Shown: one piece after another, positions 1 through 13,800 of the stretch
Layout of the letters: each line of letters starts with the position of its first letter
How positions within the stretch are numbered: position 1 is the stretch's first letter
NCBI RefSeq assembly: GCF_008831285.2
Contig: NC_045141.1
Location: forward strand, 15,548,106 to 15,612,105
Direction of reading: 5' to 3'
DNA from: Nymphaea colorata
Lineage: Eukaryota; Streptophyta; Magnoliopsida; Nymphaeales; Nymphaeaceae
Length of the DNA: 64,000 nt
Notes under the pieces: model-generated
Seen by the model: only the letters and a program-made list of their open reading frames with translations
The model's database searches: none
What the model was told of the DNA's origin: nothing
Position numbers and translations under genes: made by a program

Positions 1-691
1 TAACTCCGACATTTATTTGTTAAAATGACAACGGTTTTGAATCGTCTCTCAAGTCCCTTCCTCGCGCATCCACCAGCACCGGTCATTGCCGGCACCTTTC
101 AGCAAAACTGGTGGGCCTGGAGTCGGAGAAAGGCACAGGTGGCTGCCTCCCTCTCCTCCCCAAATCTCTCTTCCTCTCCACCGCCACCGCCACCGCCACA
201 GCCCGGCGCTTCACCAGTTGGCCCACCGAGACTCCGCCAATGAGCCTGTGAGACTCCGCCGACGGGCCTGCCAGACACGGCAAAGTCTTGCACCCCACTT
301 TTAAAAGTAGGATCCAAAAAATTTGACAATTGGTGAATACGAAGAGTATTTCATTATACTACGTAAAAAAAAAGTTGAACATCCTACTAACCCTTGTTTT
401 GTTTTGAGGTGCCAACCCCGCTGTGTTTCAACTTGCATGTTAATGACACTCCTTTTGCAATACAAAGAGTTGAAGCCTCAAAGATTTAAGCACCAACCCC
501 CTCATAAACGATTAGCAACAACAATTGGTATATATTTGTTTACTATGAGGAGGAAGTGTCTCTATAATGCACTTAACCGGTGAAAGTCCCTTTTTGAGTT
601 GTTTAACAATATGAACATTTCATGTGTCCACTCTAAGATTGAGAGTGGATTCATTATTCAGTGTGCTTATAATTGCCATCCCAAACTTTAG

Positions 692-776
<85 letters not shown>

Positions 777-1375
777 GCAGTTACAATTGTCAAACAACAT
801 CTTTATTGCCTAGCATGTCCACCATGCTTTTATTTGTTCCAGCTTTATTGCAAATTTTCATTCTAATTCCAAGTTGAGGTGGAAATTTAATTATAAAACT
901 TTGATTGCATAATGAAAATTCTAAGACATCAAACATTGGCACAGCACGTTGGACCAATAGCTGGGAGAAAGCCAATCTCTTGTTCGATTCCCATGAGTGT
1001 CAATCTCCCTCTAAGTCGACACAGTTATAAACCCCAACAGCAATGAAAATGAAACAGTCTTGAGTCTCCTGACTTCTTATTTTCTCATTGGAATAGCTCC
1101 TGAATCCATGAAGTTATCAAATAGATAATTTTCACAATTGAGAATGTCCTTTTATTATAGATGCTGACAATTAAGAGTGCATATTTTATTATCTATGCAG
1201 AGCCACGAGGCTTGTAGAGGTCCATATGGATCCAGTTCGGCCCCAATTTTAAACAACAAGGACCAGATCCAAGGTTTGATCCAGAAAGTAGACCCGCTGA
1301 GACAACTGACTCGTCCCGACTCTTTAAAATATCTCTCGGTCCCTCCCACCGGCTGCCTTACGAGTTACGACGACA
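1..1375. other. Upstream intergenic DNA, no gene recognised
   Basis: I see no convincing gene here. The open frames around 25-330 come from a CCACCG-rich stretch and overlap on both strands with no family resemblance. The segment contains a long AT dinucleotide tract (listed separately) and, around 945-1000, a short stretch with a match to an RNA polymerase III B box (TGTTCGATTCC), which could be a decayed tRNA-derived SINE. Confidence 0.5.
695..773. repeat. (AT)n microsatellite, about 39 units
   Basis: An uninterrupted AT dinucleotide run of about 79 bases. The open frame through it is an artefact (alternating Ile and Tyr). Confidence 0.97.
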
Positions 1376-1879
1376 CATCTTTAGCACCTTCGATCATAGA
1401 GATGGACGGTTCCAAATGGTCACAACCATTTTAGTTTTGGGGTGGGACGTAATACGGAGGAGGGAGACTGGAGAGGTCCGACATGGGCATCGCGACGATC
1501 TCGGCCGTTCGTTTGAAGACCCCGGACGTGGTGGGCTTAACCTCCCCACCGCCTTGCTGGTGGAGGCTTACTGCTCGCTCCCGGAGTCTCCTTCCCGACG
1601 TCTCTCTCCGGGATTCATGAGCACTCCTCGCTCCGGCAGTCTTTCGGCCAACGGGTTGTCCGGAAACTGCTATATTTGGGGGGAATGAGACTGAGTTCGC
1701 ACTTCGCACTACCAGAGAGGGTTATTTTGTTTCTGGGAGATCGAATGTCTCCTTAGTCCCTTTTCAGCGTCCGTGGCGTAATTTATTGGTTAGGGTTTGT
1801 ACCTAGAAGTGATCGAACACGAGTGGCAGCGCCTCTCCCTGATATTTCAAAATCTCCGGTTCTCAAGATCACCTGATGA
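1376..1879 (+). promoter_or_regulatory. Probable promoter and 5' leader of the mitochondrial IF-2 gene
   Basis: Base composition rises in GC here relative to flanking DNA, as is common in plant promoter and leader regions, and no coding family is recognised. No clear TATA box is seen close to the start. An out-of-frame ATG at 1876 lies four bases before the chosen start at 1880; read through exons 1 and 2 it meets a stop early in exon 3, so it would make a short overlapping upstream ORF. Confidence 0.4.
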
Positions 1880-4800
1880 ATGGCGTGGAGGCAGCTGAGA
1901 AAGGTTGGCTGTCTACTTCATGTCTTCTGGTTCAATTCACTGCAGGGGAATATTGGAGTTTTGTTGGTGGTGTTTGGGATGGTAGATTTCCGTTACTTAA
2001 CTAGTCCCTGGGATGCAACAATGGACATCATGTTCGAATCGTTACCGTATATTTCTCGCTTATAATATTGTTTTTCTTTTCAATGTAGGGTGTCTCTGTT
2101 ACTCAGAAGGTGCTGGAGTTATCAGCCCTGGAACGTGGATTAATATCATCACGGATGTGCATCTGTCGGGCACCAGGTATTTTCGTGCCTGCGTTTTTAA
2201 TATTGAATCTGTAGTTAGTAGCAAACTGGAGATTGTGATTATTGACATGGATGTGATAAGTTGCTTAAACATTACCGAAGAATCAGTTTTTGTCTCTTAC
2301 CATGTTTGATTTGCCTAAACAATAAATTTAGGCGCAAAAGTCCTGGTGTATAAATATTGCAATTTCAGTCGGAACCCTCCATGGCCGACTGTGTATCTGG
2401 AAAGATCGTGCATAATGTGTGTTAAATCGGTTGAAAAAGTTCTGGACTTTGTTCAATTGTGTTTGAATGAGTATTGTACGGTGCGGACATCTCTCCACCG
2501 TGGACATGTTATCTCTCGTGCAATCTGCTACTATTAGGTAAATATGAAGAAATCGAACATCAGAGCCTGAGGAAGAGAGAGTGCAGCTGACACATGGACC
2601 ATAATAAACTTGATAGGGATCAAACTGTAGAGTATATAGGAGGACAGGAAAGTGGGTTGATTGTGGTAGAAGTATAATCAGAGAGAATGTTGTTTAGTAG
2701 TCAGAATTCTACAATTCACATTGCGGTCAAGGTAAGCTCAAGGGAACGCTGTTTAGTGACCAGAATGCTGCAATTCACATTGGTGGTGAGCCAGAAATTT
2801 TGGGTTTAGGTGCACTAATTCAAAACTCTCACAGCACCAATATATACAATGGCAATTGGCAAGTGGTTAAGAGCACTAAAACCAAATAGGGAAATTTGTG
2901 GGGTTGGTGTGGGCAATTGCCCTCTACCAGCTCACATGCACCTCCACTGCTGATTCAGGTGTGTGGGGTTGGTGTGGTCTGTACTGCATGTCACTCATGT
3001 ATTCAGGAATGTCTTGTATGAGGAGTAGAAATATACCCTTTTCAGGTGTCTTACTATGGTTATTCTGGAGCCTGTTTTGTTAGTGCAAGCAGGAGATTTT
3101 GGTTTTATTTTTGAGGGCTCTCAGAAAACATTGATGAATGTGTATCTAGGTGTTTCCTGGCTGAGATGTATCAGCATTGCTGGGAGCATGCATACTTGTC
3201 AAAAATACTGGTTTCCACTTACACTCTACTTGAGAATGCATCCTGCATGAGTAACTGATGCGACCTGCCCTTGTAGCTGCTGAATGAACACCAAGCAGTC
3301 GCTTCCCAAGATCTATTGGGGTTGAACACGCTGAAGGAGGATAAAAGAATAGGGATTACAATTTCGAGCCCGAGTCGGACAGTAGCCCCGACTGAAATTT
3401 AACCCCTAGGACTCTACTTGAGAATGCATCCTGCATGAGTAGCTGATGCGACCTGCCCTTGTAGCTGTTGAATGAACACCAAGCAGTCGCTTCCCAAGAT
3501 CTATTGGGGTTGAACACGCAGAAGGAGGATAAAAGAATAGGGATTACAATTTCGAGCCCGAGTCGGACAGTAGCCCCGACTGAAATTTAACCCCTAGGAC
3601 TGGAATACAAGGACAGATTTCCCTTCCCCAGTCTTCTCCTACTACAGTCAATAATGGTGTGTGAGGCTTTACAAGCGTTATCGATACAATTTTAGCTCTC
3701 TTCCTCACTCAACATCCATTCATTCATTCCATGCCAAACCATACATACATTTCCGAGAACGAGCAATCCACACCCTTCGCCTTAGGTAAGTCCAGCAGCT
3801 TGGGAATGTGTCCTCGGCTAAATGAGCGTTAGAGGATTCCCTAATGGCTGCGAACCCAAAGGTTGGCTGGAAGTGAAAATACAGCCTCCCACGCAGCTAT
3901 AGGAGGTTCGATTGTACCTTGTTGGAGCTAGTTCAGCGCTCACCGAGGATATGAAGGCCAATGAATCCTCGGTATTCAACAATTACACCACAGCAACCTC
4001 TCCTTGATCAGTTGCTGCAGCGTTCTCCTAGCTGAGTTCGCCTTTTTCGGATTCCCCTCAAATCAACCAAATTACAATAGGTCAAGAAATGAATTATTAG
4101 AAATACAAAGAGTAAGGAGGTTCTGCACTTCACCGAACAGCATATGAACCCCTGTTAATTGTGGAATAGGGGGTAGTAGGTGCCACGTTCGACGCCGGCA
4201 ACGTGTTCTTCAAAAGTGCAAGTTCAGTTCAGGAACCAGCACGTTACAACAGCTAGCATTAACCATTCTGGAAGCTGCAAATGAATGTAGCAATCAAGCA
4301 GATGCAAAATCTTCAATTAAACAAGGCTTGAGTCATGGAGAATGTACCAGAGGACTAATTTCACCCAAGTCCATAGAGAAATTGGGGAAACTGGCGAGAA
4401 TCACTCTCGCAGGTGTGAAATTAGAGTTCTGACCCTTGCTGCTTCAAAAATTCATGTCTTGGCGCACAGATCTTCAAAAATAACGAAATTTGGACTGGAA
4501 GAAAGCTAAGATCTGGAGGAGTAGACGCTCCAAAAATCAGCTCCAAAGTCGTTTCCAGTTGCTGGCTCGTTGAGCTTGAAGTTGCGCCTGATTCTGCCTG
4601 AATAAGCTTGTCGCAGGGTTCAGGTGATGGTGTGGAGTCAGTCTCCTTTAAAAATTCACCAAAATTCGACCGTAATTTGGATTGAGCTGAAATTTGAACC
4701 AGTCATAGCCAAGATATTGAGCATCAAACGCCCAAAGTTTCAGATCCGAATTCAATTCCAATCAGCCACTCGTTGAGGATGAAGTCTGGCCTCAATTCTG

Positions 4801-7800
4801 GTCGTTGCAAGAGCAACGCCGTCGATTTTTGCCAATCGCCGCCGTGATTCCGATCTGCTCCGGTTAACAGGCCTACTCAACTCCGATTCTGCTCAAATTT
4901 TGCCAGTGTGATCCTCTGATGATTACTGAGATAACTGTACCATTTTCCCCTTTAGATCTACCTCCAAATGCTAAGAATTTGCCGATTGTCAGAGAATTCT
5001 GTCATAGCGCTGGTTCTCTTCACACAACAGCTCGATCAAACTCCTCCATAACTTGACGCAGGTATGAATTCAACATTCATGATCTAAGTATGTCGAATTA
5101 AGATCGATTCAACCAAAGAAAAGATCGATCTAAGCCAGATGTTAGGAGATCTGCAGTAATCAGCAATCGCTCTCGCTTGAACTCGTCAGCACCTATCTCC
5201 TTAGTTCAATCCTTCGATCTAGGAGAGATCTGATCGATTTGCTCCTCACATTAGACGAGAGAATTCTCGAATCGTGCTGAGTGTCAGCTTCTGCTCCTTC
5301 TTCGATCGGATCACAGATCCAATCCTCGGTAAAGATCCTGCGGAGTCTGGATTCTTACCGATAGGAATTGATCTCCGGCTGTCGTGCAACAGTCTGCAAA
5401 TAATCAGACCGATCGACAACTTGGCTCACGATCAGATCTGTTCTTTCCATGTCCAAGCTTCTAGTCGCTTTTGTGATGAAGAACGCTTGCGCCGTGGTCA
5501 GAATTAGCTCAGCTGCTTGGAAATGACGCCGCCTGCAGTTCCGGTGGAGTTCCCAGCTCCTCCTCTCTGGTTCTGCACACGGTTCTTCTTCTCCGGCAAG
5601 GATTCCTCGTCGGCTAAGACTTTGGCTCCACAACCCAGTGGCTTGGCCCTTACGCGGGAGAAAATTTCAATTTTATTGATTCAAATTGTCAAAAGATACA
5701 AAGTTGGGTGCAGTCTCCAGCTTATATACTGCTGGATTGTCTCGGGTTTAACCCGCTATCTCGGACTGAGACAAGTACAAGACCAGACTCAAAAATCAAA
5801 ACAGAAACGAATACAATGACTTGGCCTGGGCTTGAACCCAACCGTGACGCGCTCAGGTTAGCCTGAGCTCATACATGCCGAACCTGACCCAGACACCTCT
5901 GACCTTTGTCCATGATCTGCTGACTATTGACTCGTTGTGCGCTTATCCCTTGGCGTCGTCGGCTATACGTTCGCATAATATTCCTCTTCTGCGATAGGCT
6001 CTGTGCTTCTGTCTGCATTCCAAGTGGGTGTGTATCAGTAGCCTCCATGGATCTGAGAAAAAGATTTGATTGTGACTGTCTTCTCTGGCTATGCTTTGAA
6101 ATTACATCTCATGAGCAGGCCTATGAACATTGATGACTCTTCACATATAAACGTCGATATTAATGGTGAAGAGAATGGCATTGGCATACTCCATGCTAAG
6201 TAGAGAAGTATGACAATTTTGATATGAGCAGGTTTTTCTTTATTAAGTATCTGGAATGAATCTCTACCCGAATTTGCCGGTGCATAGCTGGAAAATGACA
6301 GGATTGGGAGTGTTCTGTTGAGACAAATGTTTTTTAGTTTGCTATAAGTTTATAACCTACGTGGTAACATTTTCTATTTACCATTTCAACAGTGCTTCTC
6401 TCTCCAAAAAACTCACATCTTTAAATATGTCCACACTGTTTTAGAAATGGGTGTTATATAGTGGTCATCCAGATATGACAGTTACTGATTGCTTCAACAA
6501 GGAAAGCTAAATGTTTTTCTTGTAATCTAAAGATGGTGAAAAGGTCATACTTAATAGGGTGTTGATTTCAAATGTTAATGCTAATGGTGTTGGGAAGGCC
6601 TTTGAGCTACCAAGAACGCCATTGTAATTTTTCCATGAGCTGTCTGTTATGTTCATGTTTTTTAATGTGCCTGTTCACTGAGATGGAATCCATATGTTTA
6701 TCATTGTTATCTGCCTCGTTATTTATAGCTTTGTGATGATAGCAGTTGGTTAAGCTTTCTCTTGTTTTCAGTCATTACCCACATTTTTTTGTTGCATTTT
6801 ATGTTCTCTATTAAGAAACAAAGTAGGTATCATTTTTTATAAGCTCATATTCATGACTGGAAGACAGCAATACTCTAGCAAAGACAATGTCAAGCTTCTG
6901 TTCACATTTGTTTGCTTTGACATGTGCTTATTGACATCCAATATTTCTTGTTCTGTTATGTTTCTAATTATAATTTGTGATGCTTCAATGTTTTTTTTCT
7001 CTCCAAATCATTGTTTCAGGTTTCCATGCTAAGGCAACACCTGAAGATGCTGAGAGAACGATGGTTTCAGCGAAACTCCACACCTTAAGGTTATGACGAC
7101 TATTTAACCCTGCTAATCCTTCATATGGCTTCTGAAGAACAATGATTAGCATCTAGTTATTAGTTACAATTGCGTTTCATATAAAAAAGGGAAAAACTTA
7201 TTGTTGATGGATGGATGCCTGAATGTCGACCCTGCATGAATTGGCCAAGCTTATTGTGGTTCTTGCGTTCTCTACTTATTTACACCTTCATGCTTTGATG
7301 ACCTTTTCTTTATGTAAATGTGTTCTTTTTAGTAAATGCATTTATTGTACCAAGGTGGCATATTGAAACATTATGTTGCTATCGCTGGATAGGAGATGTA
7401 GGAGAAGAAGATACATGGTGATTGAAACAAAGTTATGATGCTCCCATTGGTGATGGAATATGAAACTGTCTATGCTTAATGCTGTTAACAAAATGGAGAT
7501 AGAAGTATAGACCCTTTCTCCTTCTGTACTATGTATGTCAATCTTCTCCATCTACTTGAGTGCAAATGTTAAAGGTTGAATTGAGGCTTTCCTAATCTAA
7601 CATGGTTTGAGTCTGCAAGTGACCTTGTGCCCCCTTGCTTGCCGCATGTTGGTCTCCACCATCTACTTGAGTCAAAATGTTAAAGGTTGGGTTGAAGTTT
7701 TCCTAATCTAACATAGTTTGAGTCTGCAAGTGTAGATTATGATCTTGTGACTGTGAGACAGGCCCAGGGGAAAAATGTAGAGCTGTTGACACTACCCTAA

Positions 7801-10800
7801 AGTCTTTTCTCATGTTGTTGTTCCCCAACTACACCCTTGCTATGGTGGTAGAACCTTGTCTTGCTGTCTCTCATGTTTTTGTTCCTTAGGTAGCTAGAAC
7901 TTCGTCTTCAAAAAGTTTTTTTGGCGTCTCCTCAATGCTTAAGTGGATTTTGGAGCCTTTACAAGGCTAGGAGATTCAACCGTAAGGGGCCAAGTAATCC
8001 AATTCATGACTTCTCTACCTGATGAAAAGAGATAATGAAATGCTCAACACTTCTTCTATTGAATGATGCTGTTTTTGCAGTAACTCCTGCTTTACCAGCT
8101 ATACTGAATCAGTAATTTTTTGTACTAAGCCTTAATAGTTCTTGGGCTATGTCAGATTTTGGGTGTTTTTTTTTTGGGCCTCCTGAGATGATACTGTTGT
8201 TTTGTTGCCCACCTGGAAGAGCAGTACAAATCCTGATCTAGGTTTTAACCATCAGCAAACAAAAGAATAAGGAAGTGGGGTTCATAAATCAAATAGAAGC
8301 CATCTACAAAGGGCCCAAGTTGTCTTCCTAGATTGCTCTCTTTCCGTTAAGACTGTTTTGAGGCAGAGGTATTGGTACCTGTTAGACACTGTTCATCTCC
8401 AACTCATGTGACTTGACAAAAATTGCCGCCAGAAAATGTCAAGCCGAAAGTACAGCCTAAATTGTTCTAATGTCATGCAGAAGCTGAGTGGAATATAAGG
8501 GAATGCATGCAGTTTCTCCATTTTTATTGTACAAAAACAGCTGAAACTTGACAGTGGTAAAAGAAAAGGTAAAAGTTTGAACATCCTTTCTCTTGGGGGA
8601 TCGGCAAGTGGGTGTTAGGCAAATACCTACCAGATTATGCCAAGAGTTGCACCTAGTTTATTGAACTGTTGGCCTTCTTCAACTTGAAGATTTCAAGCAC
8701 AACCCCTTAACTAGGTCGACAGATTTCTTGAGCATCTTATAGTCATTAGTTGAAAAGAAATAAAAAAATTGTCACTTACAATTGGACTGTCAAGTCTGGG
8801 TTTTCACTTTGATTTGTTTGCATACAGGGTAGCCATCTCTTTGTAAAATAAGCATGGAAAAAGAGATCATATAGGCAGTATGAGAAAGGCATTTGAAAGA
8901 TGCAAGAGTTTGCTGATTCCATCCTCATCTTTTGTTCATTGGACTAGCATCCAGAAAATGTGCCCTAATCTTCGCATTCACCCTTTCATAATTGAATGGA
9001 AAACCTAAGACACCATAGTCAAGTAAAACCGTACTTTCTGCCTTGCATTCTGTATGTTCTTTTGTGATGTTTTTTTAGTTGAGATGTCAAACCAGAGGTC
9101 TGAAGCAGGATGGATTGAAGTTGGCTATGTCATCCCAAGCTGATTAATACTTGGAGTTACGTCCTGCTAAGTAGGGCTGCACACGAGCCGAGTCGAGCTC
9201 GAGCTCAGCCGGCTCGAGCTCGGCTCGACTCATATTTAGCCAGCTCGAGCTCGACTCGAGCTCGTTACGAGTTTCAAAACTTCAGCTCGAGCTCGACTCG
9301 AGCGACTGCCGTCTAGCTCGAGCTCGACTGCTCAGCTTTCCTTTTTCGCTGCATTCGAGGGCTGGCAGACGAAGCGGAGAGGAGGAAAAGGGCAGACGAA
9401 GTGGGGGAAGAAATGGGCGTGTTGGGAAAAGAGAAGAAAAGGGCGTGAGGGGAAGAAAGGCGGCGTGTTGGGAAAAGAGAAAAAAAAAAAGAAAAATGAA
9501 CGTGGTGAGGAGAGAGAAAAAAGAGAGGGAAAAAAGTCGTTGATTGAAAAGTAGAATATAATAATGAGAGAGGGAAACTTTTAAACGAAAAAAAAGGAGG
9601 GAAGATTTTGAAAACGTCAAACAAGGTTAAAGTCGAGCCAAGTTGAGTTTAATCGAGCCGAGTTCGACTAACTCGAACTTGACTCATTAACATACTCGAG
9701 TTTAAGTTTAAGCTCGAACTCGACTCGTTTATAAACGAGTCGAGTTCGAACCGAGCTTTGTCGAGCGAGTTCGAGTCGAGCCCGAGTTGGCTCGACTCGT
9801 TGTGCAGCCCTACTGCTAAGTAACATTCAATATTGAATAGTGTCATCACAATGATCCAAAAATGAACTTCCCAAGTCCTTAATGTCCATTTGGTGATTCA
9901 GATCATGATAATGGAGGACAATAATCAAGTCCCCGGAGGCACAAACACACATAGTTTTAAATTGGTTTTGTTCATTCTTTCTTTTTGTGGGGACCTCTAC
10001 AGCCATATAAGCAGTTTTGTATAATTTTCATTGTGAAATGCATGCATATCCTAACAAGATCTGATAAAGTTGTAATTGTTCATGTCTTCTCCTTTCTTAA
10101 CAAGATCAAGAGCCCGTGTAGCTAACCAAGAGGTAACTATTCATGGTGGTTATAGAGATATCGTAGTCGTTTAGGAGGAATTCCATTAGTTTCATTTGCA
10201 TATGAGAAATCAAAATTTGTTGAGTTGCCTCCTCAAAGCTTAAGAAACATCAGAATTTTTGTTTTGATTCTGTATCAGTTAGCCTAGAAAGAAGGTATGA
10301 GCATATAATGACTTTTATACCTCCTTTACAATTTTATTTGTAAGGGCTTGGGATGAGCATAGAAAGACTTTAACAAATTTTAGTTCTATTTGCTGGTTTG
10401 ATTCTGCATAATTCTCCTGTTTGATTTTTCTTCATTTGAACTTTGAAGGTGTGCTCTACTGGGTTTCTTGCTGTATCTTATTTATTTATATTTTGCAGGC
10501 ATTTTCATGGAACAAATAAATTGTTCGCAAGAGGTGGATCAGATGAAGTGATTGGCTTGAGAGGACCTAGGAAAGAGAAACATGTAAAGAAAGCAAATAG
10601 AACACAACCACCTGTTGAAGCACCTTATGTTCCTACAGCAAAACGGGATGCCAAAACCCTTCCTGATAGAACCATTGACATATTTGAGGGCATGACAGTT
10701 GTAGAACTTGCTAAGCGCTCTGGCCACTCTGTTTCCTCTATTGAGGAGATCCTTACAAACGTTGGGGAAAATGTCAGCTCAGAATTTGATGCCATCAGCA

Positions 10801-13800
10801 TCGATGTAGCGGAGCTGGTAGCAATGGTAAGTGATATCCTTATTTTACCTTAGTTGTTTCCTTAAATTGTATTTCCTTCTATGCTAGACCTTAGCATATA
10901 ACTTAAGTGGTGTCTTGACCTTGACAAATTCATTTGATGTAAATCAGATGTATTTGCATCTGGCATGTTTGTGTATTTGGGTATTGTCATTATGGATGCT
11001 ATTTTAAGTATTTATCCTCAAAGTGGGAGCAGTGATTTTTGTGTCATTATTGTACATTTCTAAAATTGCTTGTCAAATCTATGTTGCAGCATATTTTCTT
11101 TCTACTTGCATTTTCCTCTGGATGCATGTAATGGTTTCTAGTTTTGGATACCGTTATCTGTCCTCATCTCTGTTAGAGGTTGTATTTGCTTTTAACCAAT
11201 CAAGATTAGTGCAGTGAGTCACTTAGTGTAGAAAGGCTTCTCAGATTGTAATATTATAGCCTATGTCACATGAGTGCGTGGTGCTGGAGCGGCAGATCCC
11301 AAAAAATTTCGGTGTGGCGTTGCGGCGAAGGTATTTTATTATTATTATTATTATTAATAATTTATTATATATATATATACCAAAATAAGCATGTATATAT
11401 TATTATTACAATTAGTTATTAATGTATATAGCATACTTGCATAATTGTATTGCGTAGAAAAATATAAGAACAACATATATTATATATAATATATTATATA
11501 TAGTAATTTAGTAATATGACATACTAAGTCTAATAAAAAATTGATAGAATCATAGAAGCAGAAATTGGAAATTTGATCGGCTCCATAATGCACATATAAA
11601 AAAGCTTATATTATATATTATAAGTTTATAACATGACAATATAACACTATATCAGGTGCAAAGTATATATTCACGGCTGCATATCTACACGCCTGACAAA
11701 TATATTTGTTTGTTGAACTTTGAAACTTTTATAGTAGATTCAAAACAACTGAACAAGCATCTAAATAAACCATTAATACCAAAAAATGGGACACATTTAG
11801 ACCGGACGTGGGTTGACTGCACTGGACTCGAGTGTGACGCGAGTCGGGTGCGTGTCAGAAATGGACAAATATAGTTTGGTGCAGCTGACCGCATCCGACT
11901 CGTGTTGACTGGGCTCGGGTGCGAGTTGGAGTCACACACATGTTCGGTGCACACTCGACTCAACGCGACTTGGGTGCGGCAATAAAATAGAAAAGTCCGT
12001 GTGACTTAGATTATAGCATAACATGTTTATGCAACATTAGAGTTATTGGAAAAGAAAGAAAAGCGAGAATTTGGAAAAAGGGAAGCCTGTTTGCCCATAG
12101 CCATTAACACAGTTACTTCATTTTGGCTTTGATTCTTAATTTTTATATAGAAAATTAGATTGAAAACTTCATAAAATTGGCTTTGCCCTATTCTTCAGTT
12201 GTATCCATGTGATATATATCCATAAGGAAGAGAGAACACAAGTATGCAGACAAGAAACCATTGATAAAGCGGATGCTGGAATAAACATGCAAATAAATAG
12301 CTGACCATGTCTTTACATTTTATACTTTGCATCTGTGACAATTGAGCAACAGTAATGAATATGTTTATGCAAAAAGAGGGAAGGTATGCTTGAATATTGT
12401 TTTGTCAAATACAAAATTTCATATCATTCATATGCATTAACCTTGGATAGGTTTGAAACATTTGGTTCTCAACCATCGAGTCTGGCCATTAGGATCTTTC
12501 AGATACTAAACTGTGTACATCCAAAGATTAGATGGTAGGAGAATATTTTCTAGGCAAAATTATGCATTGCAATTTGGTGTCTTTGGTTCAGCCTTTTTTG
12601 TTTTTATGTTTTTTAATCTATTGATTAAGAGTCTATTGCATGATCCAGAGTAACATGAGTTGTATTTTGTGCATTCTTGAGTGATTGTGCCACCAATGCC
12701 AATCTAAGATCATCTAGCAACCAGCCATTTTTTTCAGATGTCAGCAGAGACTATAGTCACAAATATCATTGTTATTTTACATTGAGATCAATACTGAATG
12801 TTTTGTGATGGGAAATGCTGGAAACAGGAAATGAGTGAGAAAAGTGGTGTGATAAACACTTCTGAGACTGATTATCCCCTTTTTTCATGTTCTTTTTGGA
12901 CCAGAACACTGAACATGTTTCTGCAAAACATCCAAACGTTATGGTGCTTTAGCCTATTTCTCAAACACATTTAGTATTTGATCTTCATCAGACCTATTGT
13001 CCTACAAAAGTAGCAGCTTTGAGTGTTACTAAAAAATGCATGTATAACAAAGGGTGGTTCTCTAGGAGAATGATGGGGCTCCTTACCTTCTTTGGTAGGT
13101 GTTCCTCTTTTTCCTTTATTGCTTTTGAAAAGATCATAGTCCAAGTAGTAACATGTTTTTCTTTGTTGCTACTGGTCCAGTAACTTTGTTTAATGTTATT
13201 TGTAACTCTAAATTATGTTTAGTACAATGACTTTATATTTCCAATACCTTTTCATCAACTTAGTTTTGTGGAGAACCAAAAATTTTTCAGAATATCCTGA
13301 AATCTCTGTGCAAGTGCATGTGTAGGAATGCGATCTGAAAGTATGGTAGATACTTCTTTTTGTTGCACTGTGGAGTGTGGACAGGTTTTGTCAGAGAACA
13401 TATTTGCACCTACGGTAAATATATTTCTTTGCATTATCCAGTGGATTCTGCTTTTAAGGATGCTGCATCATGTGAGCCGGAAATTGTTACCAGTTATTTT
13501 TCTTTTTTTAATTCAAGTTGAATGGCAAATACTGCAGGAAGTAGGTGTAAATGTAAGACGGTTGCACTCCAATGAAGGTGCTAAACTTCAACCACGACCT
13601 CCAGTCATAACAGTGATGGGTCATGTTGATCATGGGAAGACTTCCCTCCTTGATGCCTTACGTCAGACATCTGTGGCTGCAAAGGAAGCTGGTGGAATCA
13701 CTCAACATCTTGGTGCCTTTGTTGTTGATATGCCATCTGGAGCATCAATAACTTTTCTGGACACCCCAGGCCATGCTGCATTCAGCGCAATGAGGGCAAG

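Larger units (their letters stand above)
2177..7019 (+). other. Intron 2 of mtIF-2 (4.8 kb), repeat-rich
   Basis: A GT-AG intron between the GCACCAG donor and the TTTCAG acceptor. It contains a diverged MITE-like segment (about 2777-2949), a 188-bp tandem duplication and an LTR-like segment on the minus strand. No host exon is seen inside it: exon 2 joins exon 3 in frame. Confidence 0.75.

Noticed and set aside
9282-9624. Overlapping minus-strand ORFs of about 110 codons rich in Phe, Leu and Ser
   Set aside because: They are translations of the purine-rich interior of the hAT element; two frames are open at once, as expected from biased composition rather than coding.
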